A stretch of 64,000 bases of DNA from Nocardioidaceae bacterium. Its GTDB lineage: Bacteria > Actinomycetota > Actinomycetes > Propionibacteriales > Nocardioidaceae. The position numbers and the translations under genes were made by a program. A model generated the notes under the pieces. The model worked only from the letters and a program-made list of their open reading frames with translations, was not told the origin of the DNA and made no database searches. The DNA lies in NCBI GenBank assembly GCA_018672315.1, contig CP076053.1, forward strand, positions 248,001 to 312,000, given 5' to 3'. Below are positions 27,457-34,983 of this stretch, piece by piece; positions within the stretch are counted from its first letter, which is position 1, and every line of letters starts with the position of its first letter.

Positions 27457-28689
27457 TCACTTCTTCTTCCACTGCGGGTCGATGCGGCGCAGCTCGCCGC
27501 GCGCGATGGTGCGCTTGTGCACCTCGTCCGGTCCGTCCGCGAGACGCAGCGTGCGCAGGTGGGCGTAGAAGCTGGCGAGCGGGAAGTCGTCGCTGACGCC
27601 GCCCCCGCCGTGCACCTGGATCGCGCGGTCGATGATCTTCAGCGCGATCTGCGGTGCGGCCACCTTGATGGCGGCGATCTCCGTACGCGCCTGCTTGTTG
27701 CCGACGGTGTCCATCAGCCAGGCCGTCTTCATCGTGAGCAGGCGGATCATCTCGATGTCGATGCGCGCCTCGGCGATCCAGTCCTGGATGTTGGCGTTGT
27801 CGGCGACCGGCTTGCCGAAGGTGGTGCGCCGCTGCGAGCGCTCGATCATCAGGTCGAGGGCGCGCTCGGCCATGCCGATGGTGCGCATGCAGTGGTGGAT
27901 GCGGCCGGGGCCGAGGCGGGACTGGGCGATCGTGAACCCGTCGCCCTCGCCGGCGAGCAGGGCGGTGCGCGGCACGCGTACGTCCTCGAACAGCACCTCG
28001 GCGTGGCCCTCACGGTCCTGGTAGCCGAAGACCGGCAGACCGCGCACGATGGTGATGCCCGGGGTGTCGATCGGCACGACCATCATCGACTGCTGGCGGT
28101 GGGTGGGGGCTTGAGGATCGGTCTTGCCCATCACGATGAGCACACGGCAGTTGGCGTGCAGCGCGTTCGACGCCCACCACTTGCGCCCGTTGAGCACGTA
28201 GTCGTCGCCGTCGGGGGTCATGCGCAGCTGCACGTTGGTGGCGTCGGAGCTGGCGACGTCGGGCTCGGTCATGCAGAAGGCGGAGGCGATCTCACCGGCG
28301 AGCAGCGGCTTGAGCCACTTCTGCTTGTGCTCGTCGGTGCCGAAGAGCTGGAGCACCTCCATGTTGCCGGTGTCGGGGGCGTTGCAGTTGATCGCCTCGG
28401 GGGCGAGCTCGGGGCTGCGACCGGTGATCTCGGCGAGCGGGGCGTAGTCGAGGTTCGACAGGCCCGGCGAGCCCCACTCGGCGTTCTCGTGGGGGTGGAA
28501 CAGGTTCCACAGGCCGCGGCTCTTCGCCTCGGCCTTGAGCTCCTCGAGCACCGCGGGGTGGTGGTTCGGGTTGCCCGACTCCGCCATCTGCTGGTGGTAG
28601 GTCGCTTCGGCCGGGTAGACGTGGGCGTCCATGAAGTCCTGGAGCTTCTCCTGGTACTCCACGGAACGGGCGCTGGGGGCGAAGTCCAT
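27457..28689 (-). CDS. Acyl-CoA dehydrogenase (ACAD10/11-like)
   Basis: A 410-residue FAD-dependent acyl-CoA dehydrogenase of the long ACAD10/11-like subgroup. It shows AFCMTEPDVASSDATNVQLRM (FAD contact), the middle-domain LNGRKWWASNALHANCRVLIVMGKTD, RLGPGRIHHCMRTIGMAERAL, and RAIQVHGGGGVSDDFPLA near the C-terminus. It starts MDFAPSARSVEYQEKLQDFM. It lies between two SDR genes in one transcription unit, which suggests a fatty acid or branched acyl-CoA catabolic module. Confidence 0.92.
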   Translation of the reverse strand: MDFAPSARSVEYQEKLQDFMDAHVYPAEATYHQQMAESGNPNHHPAVLEELKAEAKSRGLWNLFHPHENAEWGSPGLSNLDYAPLAEITGRSPELAPEAINCNAPDTGNMEVLQLFGTDEHKQKWLKPLLAGEIASAFCMTEPDVASSDATNVQLRMTPDGDDYVLNGRKWWASNALHANCRVLIVMGKTDPQAPTHRQQSMMVVPIDTPGITIVRGLPVFGYQDREGHAEVLFEDVRVPRTALLAGEGDGFTIAQSRLGPGRIHHCMRTIGMAERALDLMIERSQRRTTFGKPVADNANIQDWIAEARIDIEMIRLLTMKTAWLMDTVGNKQARTEIAAIKVAAPQIALKIIDRAIQVHGGGGVSDDFPLASFYAHLRTLRLADGPDEVHKRTIARGELRRIDPQWKKK

Positions 28690-28737
28690 CTGGTGTCTCC
28701 TGTACGTCGGTCGTGCCGGGGGTGTGGGAGCTCGGCG

Positions 28738-29547
28738 TCAGCCGAGCGAGTCCTGGTAGCGCGCCATGCCGGCGAGCCAGCGGTCGTAGTCGCCGGCCTT
28801 GCGGCGGAAGAACTCGAGCACCTCGGGGTGGGGCAGCACGAGGAAGCGCTCCTCGCCCAGGGCCTCGACGACGACGTCGGCCACGTCGAGCGGCTCGAGC
28901 ACGTCACCCGCGTCGGTGACCGCCCGGGCGCTGCGGCGGGCGTTGTCGTCAGCGGAGTCCGAGCCGCCGGTCAGCAGGTCGGTGTTCACGCCCATGGGGC
29001 ACAGGCAGCTCACCGTGACGCCGCGGTGGGCGTACGTGACCCGCAGCCACTCGGCGAAGGCGACGGCCGCGTGCTTGCTGACCGAGTACGTCGGCGAGCC
29101 GATCTGCGTGAGCAGGCCGGCCGCCGAGGCGGTGCTCAGGAAGTAGCCGCGGCCCCGCTCGACCCAGCCGGGCACCAGCAGGCGGGCGGCGCGGACGTGG
29201 GCCATGACGTTGACGCCCAGGGCGGTCTCCCAGTCCTCGTCGGGCGCCTCGAGACCCTGGCCGAGGCCGACGCCGGCGTTGGCGACGTACAGGTCGACGG
29301 GCCCGAAGCGCTCCTGCGCGAGCTCGATCGACGCCCGGATGTGGCTCTCGTCGCTGCAGTCACCCGCGAGGCCGGCCACGCGCCCGTCCGCGTACGCCTC
29401 GAGCGCGGCGACGCTCGCGTCCAACCGCGCTCCGTCGAGGTCGGTGACCACGACACTGCCGCCGTGCTCCAGCAGGCGCTGGGCGATGGCGGCGCCGATG
29501 CCGCCGGCGGCACCGGTGACGACGGCGACAGTTCCCTGGATCTCCAT
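28738..29547 (-). CDS. Short-chain dehydrogenase/reductase
   Basis: A 269-residue SDR and the first gene of the acyl-CoA degradation operon. The cofactor motif is TGAAGGIGAA, followed by VANAGVG and the active site TYSVSKHAAVAFAEW (Tyr-x3-Lys) with STASAAG. The C-terminal extension ALGEERFLVLPHPEVLEFFRRKAGDYDRWLAGMARYQ is typical of a subgroup found beside acyl-CoA dehydrogenases. The ATG at 29547 is 16 bp from a perfect 14-bp palindrome. It is not closely related to the second SDR of the operon. Confidence 0.88.
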   Translation of the reverse strand: MEIQGTVAVVTGAAGGIGAAIAQRLLEHGGSVVVTDLDGARLDASVAALEAYADGRVAGLAGDCSDESHIRASIELAQERFGPVDLYVANAGVGLGQGLEAPDEDWETALGVNVMAHVRAARLLVPGWVERGRGYFLSTASAAGLLTQIGSPTYSVSKHAAVAFAEWLRVTYAHRGVTVSCLCPMGVNTDLLTGGSDSADDNARRSARAVTDAGDVLEPLDVADVVVEALGEERFLVLPHPEVLEFFRRKAGDYDRWLAGMARYQDSLG

Positions 29548-29563
29548 GTCGCGGAGCTTAAGG

Positions 29564-29577
29564 TGAATCCGGATTCA
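29564..29577 (-). promoter_or_regulatory. Palindromic TetR operator candidate
   Basis: TGAATCCGGATTCA is a perfect 14-bp palindrome directly upstream of the SDR-ACAD-SDR-TetR operon, with an extra GATTCA half-site right after it (29578-29583). TetR regulators of acyl-CoA catabolism bind such sites, and the operon encodes a TetR protein at its end. Confidence 0.65.
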
Positions 29578-29642
29578 GATTCAACTGTGTCGGCGGGTGA
29601 GGTCCCCGATCGCCGGTCACGCTCGATGGGTACGGGCCCGTC

Positions 29643-30884
29643 ATGACACAGGACTCGACACGCACGCAGGACGACGCGGACGAGCGCGAGACGTACGGGC
29701 TGCTCGTCGTGGGAGGCGGCCCCGCCGCCCTGGAGGCGGCCCGGGCCTACCGCGACGCCGGCGGCGGTGGACCCGTGCACCTGGTGTCCGCCGACGAGCA
29801 CCCGCCGTACGCGCGACCGCCGCTGAGCAAGGACCACCTGCGTGGCGAGACCGCGCCCGAGGAGACCCAGCTGGAGGACGCGTCGTTCTACCGTGACCAG
29901 GGCATCGATCTGAGGCTCGGAACCCGTGTGGAGGCGATCGACCCGGACGGTGGACGTGCCACGGGGCAAGGCCTCGACCTGCGCTTCGACGTCGCCGTGC
30001 TGGCCACCGGCAGCGACCCGGTCCCGCTCCCGGTCCCGGGTGGTGAGGATCCGGGACTGTTCCTGCTGCGCTCCCGACGTCAGGGCGAGGATCTCCGCGC
30101 GGCGGTCGCCGCCGAGGGTCGCCGCAGTGCCGTCGTGGTCGGCTCGGGCTTCATCGGCTGCGAGGCGGCAGCGTCGCTGGCCCACCTGGGTCTCGAGGTC
30201 ACGCTGGTCAGCGACGAGTCCACCCCGCAGGAGAAGCGGCTGGGGTCGTACGCCGCCGGCAGGATCGCGGACTGGCTCAGCGGCGCCGGCGTGCGGCTCG
30301 AGCTGGGCCGCGCTGTGACGGAGTTCCCGGATGCCACCTCGGTGCGCACCGAGGACGGCGCGACGCACCGTGGCGACGTCGTCCTCGTCGCGGCCGGGGT
30401 GCAGCCGGCCGCCGCGCTGGCCGAGGACGCGGGGCTCACCTGTGAGGACGGCATGGTCGTCGTCGACTCCGCGATGCGCACGAGCCACCCGCGGGTGCTG
30501 GCCGCGGGTGATGTGGCCCTGGCGCACAACGACGCCGCCGGACGTCGTGTGGCCGTCGAGCACTGGGGCGACGCGATGACCCAGGGCGAGGTCGCGGGAG
30601 CGACGGCGGCGGGACGCACGGTCACGTGGGACCAGGCGCCGGGCTTCTGGAGCGAGATCGGGGACCACACCCTGAAGTACTCGGCGTGGGGCGACGGCTG
30701 GGACGACGTGCGCGTGGACGAGGGAGGGTCGGATGCGGAGGGCGCCTTCGCGGTCTGGTACCTGGCCGGGGACACCGTGGTCGGGGTGCTGGCGCACGAG
30801 CGCGACGATGCGTACGAGACCGGCCAGGACCTCGTACGCCGCCGCGCGGGCGTCGAGGAGCTGCCGATCACCGGCGGAGCGTGA
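29643..30884 (+). CDS. FAD-dependent pyridine nucleotide-disulfide oxidoreductase (ferredoxin-reductase-like)
   Basis: A 413-residue flavoprotein. An FAD-binding GGGPAALEAAR lies near residue 25, followed by PYARPPLSKDHLRG, ATGSDP, a second Rossmann motif VVGSGFIGCEAAASLAHLGLEVTLVSDE for NAD(P)H, and AAGDVALAHNDAAGRRVAVEHWGDAMTQGEVAG near the C-terminus. This matches rubredoxin/ferredoxin reductases and AIF-like proteins. No ferredoxin or oxygenase gene is adjacent, so the electron partner is unknown. The gene ends just before the left repeat of the tRNA-Glu island. Confidence 0.88.
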   Translation: MTQDSTRTQDDADERETYGLLVVGGGPAALEAARAYRDAGGGGPVHLVSADEHPPYARPPLSKDHLRGETAPEETQLEDASFYRDQGIDLRLGTRVEAIDPDGGRATGQGLDLRFDVAVLATGSDPVPLPVPGGEDPGLFLLRSRRQGEDLRAAVAAEGRRSAVVVGSGFIGCEAAASLAHLGLEVTLVSDESTPQEKRLGSYAAGRIADWLSGAGVRLELGRAVTEFPDATSVRTEDGATHRGDVVLVAAGVQPAAALAEDAGLTCEDGMVVVDSAMRTSHPRVLAAGDVALAHNDAAGRRVAVEHWGDAMTQGEVAGATAAGRTVTWDQAPGFWSEIGDHTLKYSAWGDGWDDVRVDEGGSDAEGAFAVWYLAGDTVVGVLAHERDDAYETGQDLVRRRAGVEELPITGGA

Positions 30885-30943
30885 CCCTCTCGCAGGGAAG
30901 CCCTCGAGAACGACAGAAGGGCCTGAACAGCGGGCTTGCACTG

Positions 30944-30964
30944 CGGCGCTACCGCCTTGAGAGG
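30944..30964. repeat. Left copy of a 21-bp tRNA-Glu-derived direct repeat
   Basis: 21 bases identical to 33789-33809, the anticodon arm of the intact tRNA-Glu gene. Just upstream (30919-30932) GGCCTGAACAGCGG resembles half of the tRNA-Glu terminator. It therefore looks like a degraded partial copy of the tRNA end left by integration or duplication. The rest of the 227-bp gap 30885-31111 shows no gene. Confidence 0.65.
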
Positions 30965-31111
30965 CCGTTCGAGGGGTCGACGGAGGATGACGGTCAGTGA
31001 CGGGTGGCGATGAACGTGCTGGTCAGACCCAGTTTCGAGTGTTGGTGACCGTTGGTCGCAGACGACCGACAGCGGACCTCCTGCGTCCAATCCGTGTCCA
31101 ATTTTCAACTC

Positions 31112-31501
31112 TCAGACCGCGAAAGTCCCGGTTGATCGAGCTGCTCGGCCCAGGTCTCGGACCAGGAGGTAGACATCTGCGAAGTCGCGCGCCTCGGCGC
31201 GATCGAAGAGGGCCAGGAGCTTCCGCCCGGCGAGCTCGAGCGGCGCCGGAGTGGGACCCAGAACCGTGAGGGTGGGCCGTGCGAGCGGAGATGAGTTGAC
31301 AGCGAGGTCGATCAGGGTGCCCTCCTCCGCACGAAGGACCACCATCCGGCAGCACGTCGGACCGTCATGGATCAGCTGCACCTCCATGCCACGCGATCTC
31401 AGCTCCCGCACGAAGTCGTCCCTCGCCGCAGTGACCGACTCGATGCCGGTGGCGAACAGGTCCAGGTCCGCGGTCGGGCGGTCCACCAGACCCGAGGCCA
31501 C
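31112..31501 (-). pseudogene. Truncated AbiEii/AbiGii-type nucleotidyltransferase toxin
   Basis: A 129-residue frame with the AbiEii core: GLVDRPTADLDLFATG (the DxD catalytic strand), IDLAVNSSPLARPTLTVLGPTPAPLELAGRKLLALFDRAEARDFADVYLLV. Family proteins begin about 25-30 residues earlier with a GG(x)AL helix that binds the nucleotide, and continue some 60-70 residues further. Both ends are missing here. The frame opens with GTG 12 bases after the stop of the XRE gene, in the same reading frame. It is probably a non-functional remnant next to an intact antitoxin-like partner. Confidence 0.65.
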
Positions 31502-31513
31502 CTGACTCGTCGC

Positions 31514-32071
31514 TCACGCGACTTGCTCGCTGTTTGCACGAGATCGTCCACCGCGGGAGTCGCTGGCGGTTGCGTTCGTGACGACCGGGTCCCAGGCGGC
31601 CCGCACCGACCGAGGAATGGCGAGCTCTTCCCACAGATCGATTAGCAACGCGCCGTCCACGTAGCTGAGCACGTCGTGCGGGACACCCTCACGCAGGACG
31701 ACCTCGTACACCCGAGCGCGCTGACGACGGTCACGGAGGTCGTAGGTTCGGCCGCCATCTGACCAGTTCAGGTGCAGTGGCAGCACCACCGTCCCCATCG
31801 CTCGACGCACCGGCAACCTCGGTAAGGCGGTCGGCACCCACACGTCGCGTCCGCGACCGACCGGCACGCGCTCGAACTCGATCACCGGACTCACATCGAA
31901 CTCGTGACCTGCTGCAGCGATGATGCGCGACGCCGTCTCCAACGTCGGAGACTTCCGCCCACGCTCGTAGGCCGACACCGTCGGACGCGACGTGCCCGCC
32001 AGGTCAGCCAACTCCCCCTGCGAAAGGCCCGCATCGATCCTTGCGCGTGCGATCAGGCTGTCGTGACCCAT
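31514..32071 (-). CDS. XRE-family regulator (antitoxin of an AbiEii-type pair)
   Basis: A 185-residue protein with an N-terminal XRE helix-turn-helix (ARIDAGLSQGELADLAGTSRPTVSAYERGRKSPTLETASRIIAAAGHEF). The conserved C-terminal region has LPLHLNWSDGGRTYDLRDRRQRARVYEVVLREGVPHDVLSYVDGALLIDLWEELAIPRSVRAAW. This C-terminal type is typically encoded directly before an AbiEii nucleotidyltransferase, as here. ATG 32071 is chosen; an in-frame ATG at 32098 would overlap the palindrome. A 16-bp palindrome 9 bp upstream suggests autorepression. TACCAT six bases before the ATG could be a -10 of a leaderless transcript. Confidence 0.82.
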   Translation of the reverse strand: MGHDSLIARARIDAGLSQGELADLAGTSRPTVSAYERGRKSPTLETASRIIAAAGHEFDVSPVIEFERVPVGRGRDVWVPTALPRLPVRRAMGTVVLPLHLNWSDGGRTYDLRDRRQRARVYEVVLREGVPHDVLSYVDGALLIDLWEELAIPRSVRAAWDPVVTNATASDSRGGRSRANSEQVA

Positions 32072-32080
32072 GAGCGCATG

Positions 32081-32096
32081 GTATCCGATCGGATAC
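32081..32096. promoter_or_regulatory. Perfect 16-bp palindrome: XRE operator
   Basis: GTATCCGATCGGATAC is a perfect palindrome 9 bp before the xre start, overlapping the presumed -10. XRE antitoxins normally bind such sites to repress their own operon. Confidence 0.7.
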
Positions 32097-32156
32097 ATCT
32101 CAGCGGGTCATTTTGAGACTCCGACCCGCGGGCATCCGTCGCCGCGGACACCTCGG

Positions 32157-32492
32157 TCAGCAAGCTACCGGCGCCATGTTCTGACCTTGGGCGCCGACGA
32201 TGAGCGCGACGCCCATGGTCAGGGTCAGGCGCACGCCACTGACTCCGAGGAACGCGATCGTGCCCGACAGTGCCAGCCGCTTGCTGTCGTCGACCACGCC
32301 ATGATTCCGGGCCAGCGAGTGCAGCAGCGCAGCCGCCAGGTCCTCCAGAGAGGCGTACGCGTCCTCACCGAACGCCGTCGCGCGCGGCCGCGCGAGCGCC
32401 GACTCCGACAACCCGACATCCCGGACCTCCAAACCGGGGCCGATCGCCCGGGCCGCCACGTGCAGCAGCTCGGACAGGCTCGGGTGGATCAC
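32157..32492 (-). CDS. Doc-like Fic-fold toxin with altered motif
   Basis: A 111-residue death-on-curing (Doc)-type protein. RPRATAFGEDAYASLEDLAAALLHSLARNHGVVDDSKRLALSGTIAFLGVSGVRL follows the Doc family pattern, in which the catalytic loop is H-x3-D-G/A-N-K-R. Here the loop is H64-GVV-D68-D69-S70-K71-R72, so the Gly/Ala and Asn are replaced by Asp and Ser. Family members phosphorylate EF-Tu or modify other targets; activity here is doubtful. The GTG start overlaps the antitoxin stop by four bases (GTGA). Confidence 0.75.
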   Translation of the reverse strand: MIHPSLSELLHVAARAIGPGLEVRDVGLSESALARPRATAFGEDAYASLEDLAAALLHSLARNHGVVDDSKRLALSGTIAFLGVSGVRLTLTMGVALIVGAQGQNMAPVAC

Positions 32493-32686
32493 CGACCGAG
32501 CCGCTCCAGCGCCTCGGCGTACCGTGGCAGCTCCTCATCCAGGACCCGGTCCAGCAGCTCCGCCCGACTGTGCGCCTCGACGTACTCACGCACCGCCCGC
32601 CTAGCGACCTCCTGCATCGAGCGCGAATCCAGCTGCGCACGTCGAGGCAGCGCCTCGGCCTCGTCATCGCTCGACCGCAGAGTCAT
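32489..32686 (-). CDS. Ribbon-helix-helix antitoxin of the Doc-like pair
   Basis: A 65-residue small protein. MTLRSSDDEAEALPRRAQLDSRSMQEVARRAVREYVEAHSRAELLDRVLDEELPRYAEALERLG reads as a CopG/Arc-type ribbon-helix-helix N-terminus followed by a toxin-binding helix. ATG 32686 is chosen because upstream in-frame sequence overlaps vapC and is not conserved in character. It is coupled to the Doc-like gene by overlap and lies 37 bp downstream of vapC, so all four genes may share the vapB promoter. Confidence 0.75.
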   Translation of the reverse strand: MTLRSSDDEAEALPRRAQLDSRSMQEVARRAVREYVEAHSRAELLDRVLDEELPRYAEALERLGR

Positions 32687-32723
32687 CGCACGGGCGTCGA
32701 TGAGGGACTGTCCGACGATCGGA

Positions 32724-33134
32724 TCAGCCTCGGAGCCGTTCGCAAGGTTGACCAGTGATCTGGGCGACGAGGTCGAAGTCCTTGTCGAGGTGCAGAACAG
32801 CGAGGCCAGCGAGCTCAGCTGTTGCCGCGATGAGGAGGTCGGGAATCGACGGGGCGCGATGTTGGCTTCGGGCGGCGAGCAGGTGTTGCACCTCGAGCGC
32901 ACGATCCTCGATCGCCGGCGTCAGGTACTCCACGGGCATGGCTGACAGAGGCGGGGTGCTGAACGCCGTGCGAGCTTGAGCGGCGTTCCGCGCCGAGAAG
33001 CCGATCTCGAGGCGCGTCACCGTCGTGATCCTGACGAGCCCGCGACCGATCCGGTTGGCCCACTCGTCCGCATCAGGACTCTCGCCAAGTCTCACCAGGG
33101 CGGACTTGTCGATGAGCCAGTGGGTCAACGCCAC
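32724..33134 (-). CDS. vapC: VapC PIN-domain ribonuclease toxin
   Basis: A 136-residue PIN domain. The four acidic active-site residues are visible: D9 ([11 protein letters not shown]), E43 ([11 protein letters not shown]), D99 ([12 protein letters not shown]) and D117 ([22 protein letters not shown]). VapC toxins cleave tRNA or rRNA. The GTG at 33134 gives a 10-bp overlap with vapB; a TTG at 33128 would give a 4-bp TTGA overlap and is equally plausible. No damage to the reading frame is seen. Confidence 0.88.
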   Translation of the reverse strand: MALTHWLIDKSALVRLGESPDADEWANRIGRGLVRITTVTRLEIGFSARNAAQARTAFSTPPLSAMPVEYLTPAIEDRALEVQHLLAARSQHRAPSIPDLLIAATAELAGLAVLHLDKDFDLVAQITGQPCERLRG

Positions 33135-33346
33135 GCCGCAGCCATGACCTCGGGGTCGACCAGGTCAGCGAAGGTGTCGGAAAAGGTCTTCAGATCATCG
33201 CGCGAGACGCCGTCGCTGGAGACGCTGGCGTCGGCCGTCAGCCGACGACGGATGTACTGCGCGCGCGAGAGACCCAGGCGCGCGGCGTGGGCATCCACAC
33301 CGGCCAGGACCTCGTCGGGAATGTCACGGACCAACACGTCGGCCAT
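33125..33346 (-). CDS. vapB: VapB-type antitoxin
   Basis: A 73-residue antitoxin. The N-terminal RHH-like part is [40 protein letters not shown]; the C-terminal part [26 protein letters not shown] should wrap the toxin. ATG 33346 is preceded by GAGAGG. A perfect inverted repeat 18 bp upstream is the likely autoregulatory operator. Confidence 0.85.
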   Translation of the reverse strand: MADVLVRDIPDEVLAGVDAHAARLGLSRAQYIRRRLTADASVSSDGVSRDDLKTFSDTFADLVDPEVMAAAWR

Positions 33347-33364
33347 CTGGACCCACCTCTCCAT

Positions 33365-33384
33365 CTGATATCTAACGATATCAG
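33365..33384. promoter_or_regulatory. vapBC operator (inverted repeat)
   Basis: CTGATATC-TAAC-GATATCAG is a perfect 8-bp inverted repeat with a 4-base spacer, 18 bp before vapB. It is AT-rich against its surroundings, and it probably includes the -10 region. VapB proteins bind inverted repeats of this kind. The rest of the gap 33385-33720 is GC-rich, with a GGCGCCGGC run near 33590, and shows no convincing gene. Confidence 0.7.
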
Positions 33385-33721
33385 GCTGCGCCGGGATGTG
33401 CCGCAAACCGAACCACTGCCGACAACCGCCGGTCACGCTGTCGGTGATCTCCGCGATGCCGCCGTGGTCACCCGGACGTACCGGCTCCTCGTCCTGTTCC
33501 CGACTTACCGAAGAGCGCGGTGCGGCCAGGCAGCCGCCCTTCGCGTCAGGCGTGTCACGATCGCCGAGGTCGGTCGCGCCGGCACGGCTCGGCGCCGGCG
33601 CCGGCGCGGAGCCTGCTCGCGATCACGTCGGGGCACCTGGTGGGGATCAAATGACCAGAGCCGCCATCAGACCCAGGGCGGTTCAACGTCCAACTCCCCC
33701 ATCTGGGCCAGAAACGACTGA

Positions 33722-33753
33722 GGGCCCGAACAGCGTCCCCGCTGGTCAGGCCC
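33722..33753 (-). terminator. Terminator of the tRNA-Gln/tRNA-Glu unit
   Basis: A hairpin with 12 of 14 stem positions paired (33722-33735 with 33740-33753) and loop TCCC. It lies 14 bases past the 3' end of tRNA-Glu on the minus strand. Confidence 0.65.
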
Positions 33754-33767
33754 ACAATTCGGATCTG

Positions 33768-33840
33768 TACCCCCGACCGGATTCGAACCGGCGCTACCGC
33801 CTTGAGAGGGCGGCGTGCTAGGCCACTACACAACGGGGGC
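33768..33840 (-). tRNA. tRNA-Glu (anticodon CTC)
   Basis: A 73-base cloverleaf: acceptor GCCCCCG pairing with CGGGGGT, D arm TGTAGTGGCCTAGCA, anticodon loop CTCTCAA with anticodon CTC, and T arm CCGGTTCGAATCCGG. No CCA is encoded. Its anticodon arm contains the 21-bp repeat that also lies at 30944, so it is the probable integration target of the neighbouring island. gltX, its synthetase, is 1.1 kb away. Confidence 0.95.
33789..33809. repeat. Right copy of the 21-bp direct repeat, inside tRNA-Glu
   Basis: Identical to 30944-30964 and in the same orientation, 2845 bp apart. It lies in the anticodon arm of the intact tRNA-Glu gene. Confidence 0.7.
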
Positions 33841-33897
33841 CCGAGTGCTCCTCGAGCGTGTCGCACACGCTAGTGCACGAGCTCCTCGGAGCATTCG

Positions 33898-33969
33898 CTG
33901 GGGTACTAGGACTCGAACCTAGACTAACTGGACCAGAACCAGTCGGGCTGCCAATTACCCCATACCCCA
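33898..33969 (-). tRNA. tRNA-Gln (anticodon CTG)
   Basis: A 72-base cloverleaf: acceptor TGGGGTA pairing with TACCCCA and discriminator G73 (typical for Gln), anticodon stem-loop ACTGGTTCTGGTCCAGT with anticodon CTG, and T arm TAGGTTCGAGTCCTA. No CCA is encoded. It lies 57 bp upstream of tRNA-Glu on the same strand; the pair is likely co-transcribed. Confidence 0.95.
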
Positions 33970-33998
33970 AGGGTGTCCGGCTGCTGGGCTTCAGCCCC

Positions 33999-34961
33999 TC
34001 AACCGAGGGTTGACTCTACAGGGCGTGCCTCGGCCCGGCCAATCCGGGGTGTCCGCGCGGCGACGTCCTGGGCGCGGGTGATGCGTACGACCAGCGCCAG
34101 GAAGACCAGCGACTGCACGAGCGTGATCGGGAGGTTCCACCAGGAGACCTCCGAGACCGTCAGCGCGCTGCCCAGCTCACCGGTGACCAGCGCCAGGCCC
34201 AGCGCCAGGAGGTTGTTCAGCACGTGCATCGCCAGCGCGGCCTCGAGCCCGCCGGTGACCACGACGGTGATGCCGGCGACGATCCCGAAGGCGAACCGGT
34301 CGGCCAGCAGCGGCAGGTTCTGCTGTCCGTGCACCGCGGCGAAGGCGGCGGCCGTCACGAGCACCGCGAACCAGCTGCTGCGGCCCAACGCGCCGAGTGC
34401 CTGCATTAGGTAGCCGCGGAAGATGTACTCCTCCCCCGCGGCCTGCAGCGGGGTGCTCAGCAGCAGCACGAGCACGAAGGCCAGGGTCGAGCCTGCTGTG
34501 CTGCCGGCGACCTCACCGCCTGCCCCTCCACTGCTCATGACCTCCTCGGGCAGCAGGAAGCTCGCGCCCAGCGTCACCAGCAACGTCAGAGCCGCGGCGC
34601 CGGTGTACCAGCCGAGCAGCCGCCACCGGATGCGTCCCACGACCGAGCTGGCGAAGCCGATCGCGAGACCGTGGACGACGCGTACGCAGAACCACGCCGC
34701 CGGGATGCCGGCCGCGAGCGAGAGGTTCAGGGCGAGCAGGAACGACGGCGTGACCGTCGGTGAGCTGCTGCCGTAGTCGCTGAAGGCCTCGACGAAGCCG
34801 CGCGGGTCGAACGCCGCGCCCACGAGCAGCGCCACGAGGCTGACGACGAGCATGAACACCGCGACGAGCGGGATCGCGAGCACAGGCTTCCACCACGCGT
34901 ACGACGGCCCGCGCAGCAGCTGGGTGAAGTCGGCGTCAGGGGCTGGGGACGTGGTGGCCAC
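33999..34961 (-). CDS. CPBP-family (CAAX/Abi) intramembrane protease
   Basis: A 320-residue membrane protein with about eight hydrophobic segments. The three CPBP motifs are present: AAGEEYIFRGYLMQ (catalytic Glu pair and Arg), FAAVHGQQN (His), and AMHVLNNLLALGLA (His/Asn). The family includes type II CAAX prenyl endopeptidases and bacteriocin-immunity proteins; the substrate is unknown here. The gene ends 30 bp from tRNA-Gln and starts 23 bp after the end of gltX, so it may be co-transcribed with gltX. Confidence 0.9.
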   Translation of the reverse strand: MATTSPAPDADFTQLLRGPSYAWWKPVLAIPLVAVFMLVVSLVALLVGAAFDPRGFVEAFSDYGSSSPTVTPSFLLALNLSLAAGIPAAWFCVRVVHGLAIGFASSVVGRIRWRLLGWYTGAAALTLLVTLGASFLLPEEVMSSGGAGGEVAGSTAGSTLAFVLVLLLSTPLQAAGEEYIFRGYLMQALGALGRSSWFAVLVTAAAFAAVHGQQNLPLLADRFAFGIVAGITVVVTGGLEAALAMHVLNNLLALGLALVTGELGSALTVSEVSWWNLPITLVQSLVFLALVVRITRAQDVAARTPRIGRAEARPVESTLG

Positions 34962-34983
34962 GCCTCCAGCCCACCACAGGCCC

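Noticed and set aside
30965-31111. A possible integrase C-terminus between the left repeat and the AbiEii fragment
   Set aside because: Short frames exist on the minus strand, but none shows the Arg-His-Arg-Tyr pattern of tyrosine recombinases.
33396-33866. Open frames on both strands across tRNA-Glu
   Set aside because: They read through a tRNA gene and its terminator and match the well-known spurious products of tRNA regions.
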